A DNA stretch of 64,000 bases from Paraburkholderia sp. BL21I4N1 (GTDB taxonomy: Bacteria > Pseudomonadota > Gammaproteobacteria > Burkholderiales > Burkholderiaceae), in assembly GCF_002973525.1 (NCBI RefSeq), contig NZ_PVEN01000010.1, forward strand, positions 212,180-276,179, given 5' to 3'. The notes beneath the pieces are model-generated. The model ran no database searches. It had not been told where the DNA came from and worked only from the letters and a program-made list of their open reading frames with translations. How positions within the stretch are numbered: position 1 is the first letter of the stretch; each line of letters starts with the position of its first letter. Made by a program: the position numbers and the translations under genes. Below, piece by piece: positions 53,154-60,010 of the stretch.

Positions 53154-53972
53154 TCACACCTCTGAAGTCAGCGGTTCGGTGAGAGGCTCAGTTTTCAGCC
53201 ACGCGAGGAGGGCGCGATTGACTTGCCCGGGAGCGGTCAGATTCACCATGTGGCGCTCGTCCTGTATCACGACAGCCTGGCCGCGGTGCGCAACGCCCGC
53301 CATCCGCTGCGTCATATCCGGCGTCGAGTTCGGATCATCCGAACCCGTGAGCACGAGGGCCGGGCAGGCAATCGTGCGCCATCCGTCGGCATACACCTCG
53401 TCACCGCGTGCGAACGCTGTGTACGCCGTGGCGTAGGCCGCGAGATCGACCGACTTCAGCCAGGACTCGACCTTTTGCGCGGCGCTGCGTTGCGCTTCTT
53501 CGGCGTTGAACCAGCGCTTGAGCGGGGTATCCACGTCGATGGTGCCTGAGCGCAGTTCGGCCGCGCGTTGCAGCACCGCGTCACGAGCTTCGACAGTGCG
53601 GCGATACACGCCGTTAAGCACGGCGACGCGCTTCACCAGATCGGGTCGCGTGACGGCCGCGCCGGCGGCGATCAGCGAACCCATGGAGTGACCCGCCAGA
53701 TTGACGGGGCCGGCGTCCAGCGCCTCGATGAATTCGATGGCCCACGCCACGAACTGCTCCAGGCCGGCGTTCGCGGGAAGGGCAGAGCTTTCGCCGTGAC
53801 CCGGCATATCGACCGAAATCACTCTGAATCCTGCCGAGAGCGCTTCGATCTGCGGATACCAGGCCGCCGCCTGCATGCCCACGCCGTGAATCAGCACCAG
53901 CGGTTCGCCGGTGCCCTGTTCGAGGTAGTGGGCAACGCGATTATTTGACAGATGCAGGGTTGTTGAGGTCAT
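53154..53972 (-). CDS. Alpha/beta hydrolase B
   Basis: 272 residues. PLVLIHGVGMQAAAW forms the oxyanion region, AGHSMGSLIAAG near 95 the nucleophile elbow, LTGSDDPNSTP probably the acid, and QDERHMVNLTAPG near 241 the histidine. Its segments around NGVYRRTVEARDAVLQRAAE and PLKRWF are shared with hydrolase A. The start overlaps the upstream AA_synth gene by 32 bases, suggesting translational coupling. Probable role: hydrolysis of the ring-opened or oxygenated product of the monooxygenase (inference). Confidence 0.87.
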   Translation of the reverse strand: MTSTTLHLSNNRVAHYLEQGTGEPLVLIHGVGMQAAAWYPQIEALSAGFRVISVDMPGHGESSALPANAGLEQFVAWAIEFIEALDAGPVNLAGHSMGSLIAAGAAVTRPDLVKRVAVLNGVYRRTVEARDAVLQRAAELRSGTIDVDTPLKRWFNAEEAQRSAAQKVESWLKSVDLAAYATAYTAFARGDEVYADGWRTIACPALVLTGSDDPNSTPDMTQRMAGVAHRGQAVVIQDERHMVNLTAPGQVNRALLAWLKTEPLTEPLTSEV

Positions 53973-54543
53973 GTCCGAGTTCTGCCAGATCTTTATAACG
54001 GTCGCCAATGCGGTGATGCGGACGGCCGCCCGTTGCGCCGCCGATTGCGATGACCAGTTCGTCCGCTGCCGGTGCGTCGGGAATCGAGAACTGGAGCGTC
54101 AGGTAGTGCGAACGACGGCCTTCGTCGTTCTTGTCCATCATCGGGATCAGCAGCGGTGCGTTGGCTGTCCCGCGCGTGTTGTTGAACGCCAGATACGACT
54201 TCGCGCCGACCGCCGAGCGATAGATGTTGCCGAAGTGCAGCGTGTGGATCAGCGCGGACGCATGTTCCATCTCACCGCTCAGACCGACGATGGCGCTCTT
54301 GCCGAACGCTTCCACCGCTTCGCCCGAACCGGCTTCGTCGAGGATCAGTTTGGTGAGGTGCTCGCTCAACTGCGGCGCGATTTCGCGGATGGCCGGCGAC
54401 AGGTCTTCCACATAGCCCCGGCCTGCCCACGGGTTCTTGATGACGGCTGCCGCGCCGATCATCTTGAGCGGCCTCGCGGCGGCTTTGTCGCCGTCCACGA
54501 AGACTGTCTCGACATGAAGGATGGATTTGCGAATCAGGCTCAT
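53941..54543 (-). CDS. AA_synth (DUF1185, 'amino acid synthesis') family protein
   Basis: 200 residues from ATG 54543. It resembles the AA_synth family: IRKSILHVETVFVDGDKAAA, KNPWAGRGYVEDLSP, and IVGLSGEMEHASALIHTLHFG. The family name comes from annotation; its biochemical role is not established to my knowledge. It is the first gene of the operon that includes hydrolase B, reductase B, the monooxygenase, the aldehyde dehydrogenase and the NCS1 permease. That makes a role on a pathway intermediate likely. No signal peptide. Confidence 0.78.
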   Translation of the reverse strand: MSLIRKSILHVETVFVDGDKAAARPLKMIGAAAVIKNPWAGRGYVEDLSPAIREIAPQLSEHLTKLILDEAGSGEAVEAFGKSAIVGLSGEMEHASALIHTLHFGNIYRSAVGAKSYLAFNNTRGTANAPLLIPMMDKNDEGRRSHYLTLQFSIPDAPAADELVIAIGGATGGRPHHRIGDRYKDLAELGHDLNNPASVK

Positions 54544-54580
54544 GGAGAGGTTCCTAGCTTCGGTTATTGATGTGGTGTAT

Positions 54581-54594
54581 TGTGGTATGCCATA
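54581..54594. promoter_or_regulatory. TGGNATNCCA operator between AA_synth operon and DUF1330 gene
   Basis: TGTGGTATGCCATA lies 38 bases upstream of the AA_synth start codon in the divergent intergenic region. It matches the three sites at 38623, 39633 and 39674, linking the minus-strand operon to the same GntR control. Confidence 0.7.
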
Positions 54595-54743
54595 TGACGG
54601 CCTACCATGCGTGTTAACCCTCGCGCAGTTTTGGGGCAACGTCAGGGACAATCGCGCTAATTGCGGCTCAGCCATAGCTGACGGGGCTTGGCGGGCAATG
54701 CCGACTACCGGTGGAACGACTTTTTGAGGATGGAGGAGGAAAG

Positions 54744-55034
54744 ATGGCTGCTTATTGGATTGCTCATGTCACCGTGCTCGACCCGGTGAAGTACAAGGAC
54801 TACACCGACATCGCGCCGCTCGCGTTCAGGAAATTCGGGGGCGTGTTTCTGGCGCGTGGGGGCGCGTCGAAGGTACTCGAAGGGGAGCCGTTCGAGCGTC
54901 ACGTGGTCATTCAGTTCAGCGACATGGAGACGGCGCTGGCTTGCTACGACTCGCCTGAATATCAGTCGGCGAAGGCGAAGCGCGAAGGGCATTGCAAGGC
55001 GCAGGTGTCGATCGTCGAAGGGTTGGAGGGGTGA
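54744..55034 (+). CDS. DUF1330 family protein
   Basis: 96 residues from ATG 54744, preceded by GGAGGAGGA. The fold is the small ferredoxin-like DUF1330 (MAAYWIAHVTVLDPVKYKDY; GGVFLARGGASKVLEG; HVVIQFSDMETALACYDSPE, here quoted in part). Such proteins are often encoded with catabolic monooxygenases; a role as small isomerase or intermediate-binding protein is conceivable but unproven. It diverges from the AA_synth operon and shares its operator region. Confidence 0.83.
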   Translation: MAAYWIAHVTVLDPVKYKDYTDIAPLAFRKFGGVFLARGGASKVLEGEPFERHVVIQFSDMETALACYDSPEYQSAKAKREGHCKAQVSIVEGLEG

Positions 55035-55318
55035 GGTTCAATTACCGTTCGTGCGTGGTTGATCCGTTTGAGTAACTTCTCACCCTGTCCCGCGTTTCGC
55101 TGTATTTTCTTTTTAGATGCGCCGCGTGCCGGGGTGTCGCAGTGATGGTTCAGAGTGGGTTTCCGTCAACGCGCCACGTTAAGATCCCATCGAATTGGCA
55201 TCCTAAATATTTGACATGTATTAAATGAGCAAAATTTTGACATGACGTGATTGATGTCAGAGCTTCATTCCATATCCTGTTGTCGTGTTCTGCGTAGGCT
55301 CAGTGTTGGGCATCCTGT

Positions 55319-56047
55319 TCAGTGCGTCGGCGACGAATACGACGCGTACGACCGGGATGACGATGCGGAGGCAGCGCGGACGACCCTCTGGAATTCAAGC
55401 GTTGGCCGCCGAGGCGCCCAAAACCGGCGCAAGCCTATCCTGCCATCTCTTGTTTTCGGTGCATTTTTTGTGGCCTGGAGTAAACGCCGTGCGCAAAAGT
55501 CTGTCACGTTGCCGCCAACATATTGCCGTGCTTTGGTCGCGAGGTTGGGCGCGTGAGAGGCGATCGTTTCGAGTACCGGTTTGACCTCTGGCGTCGCAAG
55601 CGTAGAGATAGGCTTGTTGCGGAGTGCGGGATTCAGATACTCACGGACAACAAACTCTGCCTTCCGATAGGTTTCATCTGCCCATTCCTTGCGTTTGAAG
55701 TCGAGCCAGCGCTGCGCGACGAGGTGGAAGGCGCCTTCGGCTACGCGTTTGCGGGCCGTGGACTCCGCCCGGCGATGCTCGACTGGATTGGTTCCTTCGC
55801 GTACATGATTTCGCGCGGTAGTGGCCGACCGTCGCGCGTCAACGAGCGTGATATCGGGGTAGGGGCCGAGGCTGAGGAGGTTTTCCTTGCCTGTGCTAGG
55901 TCGTCGATAGCGGAACAGCCAGGTCTTGGTGCCGTTCGGCTGGACCCTGAGGGTGAGTCTGTTTTTATCCGCGAGAAGATAGGAACGGGCGCGCGCTTTG
56001 GCGGCACGGAACGCTAGCTCTGACTTCGGTTCGACGCGTCTGGGCAT
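55319..56047 (-). pseudogene. Tyrosine recombinase (P4-type integrase), catalytic half lost
   Basis: From ATG 56047 the first 180 residues match P4-type integrases: the arm-binding DUF4102 domain (YLLADKNRLTLRVQPNGTKT, then LSLGPYPDITLVDAR) and the core-binding domain (WLDFKRKEWADETYRKAEFV). After ATKARQYVGG the sequence is no longer integrase-like and runs to a stop at 55319. None of the catalytic R, H, R and Y motifs is present. It reads away from the tRNA 3'-end scar at 56190, the usual orientation of an island integrase next to its att site. Confidence 0.8.
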
Positions 56048-56124
56048 GGGTGTGCCCCCGAATCTGGTATACGCAAAAATCGTCGATGTCAGTGGAGCGC
56101 AAGGGATCTGTAGAGGACAAAAAA

Positions 56125-56151
56125 CCCCGTAAGACGATTAATCTTACGGGG
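56125..56151 (-). terminator. Terminator hairpin, copy 2 of a duplicated sequence
   Basis: The same 27-base hairpin as at 18808-18834 (CCCCGTAAGA, CGATTAA, and the complementary arm). Read on the minus strand it ends in a T-run. It lies 38 bases beyond the tRNA 3' end and could be the original terminator of that tRNA gene. Confidence 0.75.
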
Positions 56152-56189
56152 TTTCTCGAACTACTTTCGGCTTAAGCCGGAACTACTTG

Positions 56190-56209
56190 TGGTGCCCAGG
56201 AGAGGACTC
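56190..56209 (-). other. tRNA 3'-end fragment (probably tRNA-Leu), att-site scar
   Basis: On the minus strand GAGTCCTCTCCTGGGCACCA reads as the last part of a tRNA: end of the T-loop (GAGT), T-stem strand CCTCT, acceptor strand CCTGGGC, discriminator A and CCA. The matching 5' acceptor strand would be GCCCAGG, which fits a leucine tRNA. The rest of the tRNA is absent upstream. Integrases of the neighbouring type recombine in exactly this part, so it is most likely an attachment-site copy. Confidence 0.65.
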
Positions 56210-56267
56210 ATGTTCGTCTTATAGCATATTGAGTTTAAAGGATTTTTTGTTGTTCTTCCTTCGTAGC

Positions 56268-56288
56268 GTACTCATTGATGTACTCATT
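56268..56288. repeat. Two 9-base direct repeats near the att scar
   Basis: GTACTCATT occurs at 56268-56276 and 56280-56288, 12 bases apart, about 60 bases from the tRNA scar. Spaced short direct repeats beside an att core are typical integrase arm-binding sites; this is inferred from position only. Confidence 0.4.
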
Positions 56289-56363
56289 TGCGGCGGGCTT
56301 TAAATTCGTGCCATTTTTTGCGTAAATACAACGCTGGGGTTCGACGTTACAGTGATGGTTGTG

Positions 56364-56843
56364 GCTCCCACGGTCCGAATGATGAATCAGGCCTTTCTCG
56401 GGGCGTTTGTTGCGCACAGCACGCCACAGAGCTTGCGCCGTGAGTCCTTGCGTCATGCGCTCACTCATGGCGTATCCAACCAACTCACAGGTGAAGACGT
56501 CCTTAATGCCGGCGACGTAGAGCCATCCCTCGTCGGTGGCACAATAGGTGATGTCTGTCACCCAGGCTTCGTTTGGCCGCGTTGGCGCGAACGTCTGGTT
56601 CAGCAGATTATCGGCGACAGGCAAGTTGTGATTCGAATTCGTCGTGGCTTTGAATTTGCGCTTCTGCTTACACCGCAGATTGAGCTCTCGGCGCCGGCGA
56701 GCGATGCGGTCGCGGCCGGCTATAAAGCCTTGTGCCTCAAGCTCAGGCTGCACGCGTCGCGTGCCATAGGTCTCGCGGCTCTGCTTGTGCACAGCCTTGA
56801 TGGCGACTTTCAGGCGTTCATCAACCTGCGCACGTGGAGACAG
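56364..56843 (-). pseudogene. IS3-family OrfB, middle fragment
   Basis: The frame LSPRAQVDERLKVAIKAVHK (56843 downwards) to GLIHHSDRGS at 56364 matches the middle of an IS3-family integrase-type transposase, including the first two catalytic aspartates (VTDITY and HHSDRGS). It stops matching after RGS, so the catalytic glutamate is missing, and the N-terminus is cut at 56843. The missing N-terminal part is found at 61338-61426 on the same strand, so both are pieces of one IS copy. Confidence 0.8.
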
Positions 56844-56858
56844 CTTACCTTTAGTCTG

Positions 56859-58350
56859 ACTGTGTCATAAAGAATATTCGCAGTGGCGTGGTACCTGGTA
56901 CTATTGAATAATGCAAACTCCGGGCGATCGCGATGAGAGAAGATGTCGACGAATTTGATTCGTATCTTAACCATCTGACGCAGGTATTGGGTCACGCCGA
57001 TCGCCATGCCGGCCTCAAGGGCTACTGTTCGGGCCTGGTATTGCCGTTGTCACGCAAGAGTGTCGAACCGATGGCCGCGCATATTGACCCACTTCACGCG
57101 AGTGCGAAGCACCAGTCACTCCACCACTTTGTGGCCAAGGCAGAATGGTCTGACCGGGCTGTCTTGCAGCGGGTGCACGAATGGGTGATGCCCGCGTTAG
57201 ACGCGCACGCTGCAGAAGAAACCGGCTACTACTGGATCGTTGACGACACAGGCTTTCCAAAGAAGGGGCGTCATTCGGTCGGGGTGACACGTCAGTACTG
57301 TGGGCAACTCGGCAAACAAGACAACTGTCAGGTCGCCGTGAGCCTGTCGATTGCGACGCAACGCGGCAGCCTGCCGATCGCCTGGCAGCTGTATGTCCCC
57401 CAGGAATGGATTGACGACCGGGAACGAGCCCGTCGTGCGGGCATTCCCGACGATCTGGCCTTCGAGACCAAGCCCCAGATTGCGCTGGCCCAACTTCGGG
57501 AGGCTATAGCATCCGGCGTTGCACCGGGCATCGTGCTGGCCGATGCTGGGTACGGCGACGAAACCGCTTTCCGCGATGGCATCACTGAACTGGGTTTGTT
57601 GTACGCGGTAGGGATCCGGCCTGGCACCTCTGTGTGGGCGCGCGGTACGGCGCCACTTCCGCCCAAACCCTGGAGCGGGCGCGGCAAGCCGCCGACACTG
57701 TTGCGCCGTGCACCCGGCCACGAACCGCTCGCGGTGAAGGAACTGGCCATGCAATTGCCCGTGAACGCCTGGCAAACCGTAACCTGGCGGGAAGGCAGCA
57801 ACTCAGCACTTTCCTCACGCTTTGCCGCCGTACGGGTTCGTCCCGCACATCGCGACTACTGGCGAAGTACCGTTCGCGACGAAGAATGGCTGCTCATTGA
57901 ATGGCCTGACGTCGATGCGGAGCCACTCAAGTACTTTTTCACTACCGCCCCTGAGGAGGCGACACTTGAGCAGCTCGTGTTCGTAACCAAGATGCGCTGG
58001 CGCATCGAGCGCGACTACCAGGACCTGAAACAGGAGTTCGGACTCGGCCATTACGAAGGGCGAGGCTGGCGTGGCTTTCACCACCACGCCACGCTGAGTA
58101 TCGCTGCATATGGGTTTCTGATGGCTCAGCGACTCAGGATGCGCTCGGATGAACGCGGTAAAAAAAACGTCGCTGAACGCACGCTGCCTTCCCTTCCCCC
58201 GGATTACATCCCCCGGGGCAGTCCAGCGCGCTCAACGTCACGTTCCTGATTCCATAACTACGTTGCGCATCCTGCTTGGACTACGGCTCATGCGGCGATG
58301 GCACTCTTCCTGGGTAGCGAAAGACCACACAACAACTTATGTGACACAGT
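56859..58350 (+). mobile_element. IS701-type (IS4-like) insertion sequence
   Basis: Bounded by the terminal inverted repeat ACTGTGTCA at 56859 and its complement at 58342-58350, giving about 1.49 kb around one transposase gene. Flanking 4-base duplications do not match, so one end may have been rearranged. Confidence 0.7.
56933..58249 (+). CDS. IS701-family transposase
   Basis: 438 residues of the DDE type. GYYWIVDDTGFPKKGRHSVG near 100 contains the first catalytic aspartate, VLADAGYGDETAFRD near 200 the second, and RWRIERDYQDLKQEFGLGHY near 360 the conserved glutamate region. The last dozen residues (SPARSTSRS) do not fit; the usual ending (RAQRHVPDSITTLRILL) is present in the next frame from about 58215, so a one-base frameshift near 58200-58220 truncates the natural C-terminus. 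The catalytic core is intact. Confidence 0.85.
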   Translation: MREDVDEFDSYLNHLTQVLGHADRHAGLKGYCSGLVLPLSRKSVEPMAAHIDPLHASAKHQSLHHFVAKAEWSDRAVLQRVHEWVMPALDAHAAEETGYYWIVDDTGFPKKGRHSVGVTRQYCGQLGKQDNCQVAVSLSIATQRGSLPIAWQLYVPQEWIDDRERARRAGIPDDLAFETKPQIALAQLREAIASGVAPGIVLADAGYGDETAFRDGITELGLLYAVGIRPGTSVWARGTAPLPPKPWSGRGKPPTLLRRAPGHEPLAVKELAMQLPVNAWQTVTWREGSNSALSSRFAAVRVRPAHRDYWRSTVRDEEWLLIEWPDVDAEPLKYFFTTAPEEATLEQLVFVTKMRWRIERDYQDLKQEFGLGHYEGRGWRGFHHHATLSIAAYGFLMAQRLRMRSDERGKKNVAERTLPSLPPDYIPRGSPARSTSRS

Positions 58351-58428
58351 AAGATTTCTATGGGGAGTTGGTAAGTCAACCCCTTTTCGATGAGCTTTCC
58401 AATAGGTCTTGCCTCCGTTTGATAGAGT

Positions 58429-58497
58429 CAGGTTATCCACCGCTGGTCAGCGTCGCGATCCTAACACTCGAACCGCTGACCAGCGGTGGATAACCTG
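58429..58497. repeat. Perfect 24-bp inverted repeat with 21-nt loop
   Basis: Arm 1 (58429-58452, beginning CAGGTTATCCACCG) and arm 2 (58474-58497) are exact complements around a 21-base centre. There is no T-run after it on either strand. It lies between the IS701 end and the IS110-type gene. It may be part of that element, its target, or two abutted element ends. Confidence 0.75.
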
Positions 58498-58775
58498 CTG
58501 TTTGCTGAGCGTATAGAATTCAGTCTGGAATCCTTTGCATCAGGCGAGTCATTAAAACGTTCGAGGTCGGAGTTTCTGACATCCGGGCGATTGCCCCGGG
58601 CCAACTTCTATCCGTGCCGGCGCGAGGCCGGTCACCACATACCGCATGCGCAAAGCGCTGGAACCACTCCGTTACCAACGTACCCCATCTAGAACTACGG
58701 TCACCGTCAGGGCAACCCACTTACTGTCCGGGCACGCGAACCTTTTTCAATCCTGCCTGACTGTCGTCGCTCAGG
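58498..58775. other. Non-coding tail of the IS110-type element
   Basis: 278 bases downstream of the transposase stop without coding signs. It contains several short GC hairpins (for example GCCCCGGGC and GCCGGCGCGAGGCCGGC). In IS1111-group relatives such a 3' non-coding part encodes the bridge RNA that guides insertion, so this is the place to look for one. Confidence 0.4.
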
Positions 58776-59921
58776 TTACAGCGCCGGTGTTGCCGCCGCT
58801 TTGAGCCTTGCTCCTGCCGGAATCTCGCCATGTTCCAGATAACGCCATAGTGCGATCGCGAGACGGCGCGCAAGCGCGACAATGCCAATGCGTCGCGAGC
58901 GCTTGCCAGCTCTGCCAAAGCGCTGGTTGAACCATTTACTCATCTCGCTGACCGGCTGGAAGCGTAGCCAGCTCCAGGCGAGCTCCACCATCAGCCACCG
59001 CACCCGCTTGTTGCCCGCCTTGCTGATACCCTGCTCGACTTCACTGGTGCCGCTTGCATAGGGCGTCGGTGCCAGACCCAGACAGCCGGCGAGTTCGCGG
59101 CGATTGCGAAACTGCCGCCATCCGAGCAGCTCCTTGACCAGAGTCCATGCACTGCCTGTGCCGATGCCCGCCAGTCGTGCCAGCACTGCGATGGCCGGTT
59201 GGTCGCCGTCGCGCACCTGATGAGCCTGCATTGTCTCAAGCGACCTGATCTGCCTGGCGACAAGAGAGAGCCGCTCAAGCTCACGTTCAATTTCGGCGCG
59301 CAAACCTGGCTGCAGCTGCGCGGCGTGCGCTGCCCACCAGTCCACCCACGTGCGCCCACCAATGTGTTCCGTGCGCAAATTGTGCAGCACCAGCAGCGAG
59401 CGGATCCGGTTGCTGTGAGCGGTGCGCTCCTGCCGCAGCCTTCCGAGCTCACGGTGTACGCGGCGCTCATCTTCCTGCTCGGGGCTTGGGATGCGCGCGA
59501 TCGCCCACAGCCGCCTTTCACCAGCGTAGTATCGCATGAGCATCGACAGCAACCTCTCAGCGTCAAGCCGGTCGGTCTTGGCACGCCGTGCCCGCCGGCT
59601 AACCTCGATGCTTGCAGGGTCCACCACCAAATTGGCAATGCCATGTGCGCTCGCCCAGCGGTGCAGCCAGAAACCATCACGCCCCGCCTCATAACAACTG
59701 CGCACCGGCGCGTCGTTGCACAGATGGCAGCGCGCCTTTGCTTTGGCAATCGCCTTCAGGACTGCCTCGGTATCGCCTGCGCTCACAGTACACTGGCTCG
59801 GGGCGCGAACTCCATCTCCCAGTGCAAGCCTCCAGCTTCTATCGCCTAACTCGAAGGCGACATACAGCGAGCCGATCACCTTTGAATCTTGCCCACCACG
59901 GGCCATGTCCGGTGCGTTCAT
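58776..59921 (-). CDS. IS110-family (DEDD) transposase, intact
   Basis: 381 residues. The N-terminal DEDD domain includes LYVAFELGDRSWRLAL, YEAGRDGFWLHRW and RRAKTDRLDAERLL, the last with the paired catalytic Asp. The C-terminal half has the IS116/IS110/IS902 domain (LARLAGIGTGSAWTLVKELL, then RELAGCLGLAPTPYASG and the serine-containing loop near GISKAGNKRVRWLM). The frame has no stops or shifts and is full length for the family. Confidence 0.9.
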   Translation of the reverse strand: MNAPDMARGGQDSKVIGSLYVAFELGDRSWRLALGDGVRAPSQCTVSAGDTEAVLKAIAKAKARCHLCNDAPVRSCYEAGRDGFWLHRWASAHGIANLVVDPASIEVSRRARRAKTDRLDAERLLSMLMRYYAGERRLWAIARIPSPEQEDERRVHRELGRLRQERTAHSNRIRSLLVLHNLRTEHIGGRTWVDWWAAHAAQLQPGLRAEIERELERLSLVARQIRSLETMQAHQVRDGDQPAIAVLARLAGIGTGSAWTLVKELLGWRQFRNRRELAGCLGLAPTPYASGTSEVEQGISKAGNKRVRWLMVELAWSWLRFQPVSEMSKWFNQRFGRAGKRSRRIGIVALARRLAIALWRYLEHGEIPAGARLKAAATPAL

Positions 59922-60010
59922 TTGCGTGCTCCTACGAAGAAAACGGATGACGACTCCGTTTTACTCCACCGCCTTCGCCTTCGCTGCCCTCATAGTATCT
60001 AGCAGGCCGT

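Noticed and set aside
51180..53972. Reading the LLM monooxygenase, flavin reductase and hydrolase as a rut (pyrimidine degradation) operon
   Set aside because: No RutB amidohydrolase, RutC/RidA-type or RutE gene is present; the permease is NCS1 rather than RutG-type, and AA_synth plus two aldehyde dehydrogenases are not part of rut.
55251..55584. Two overlapping plus-strand frames of about 100 codons
   Set aside because: They lie in and opposite the degraded 3' part of the integrase gene, lack ribosome sites and look non-coding.
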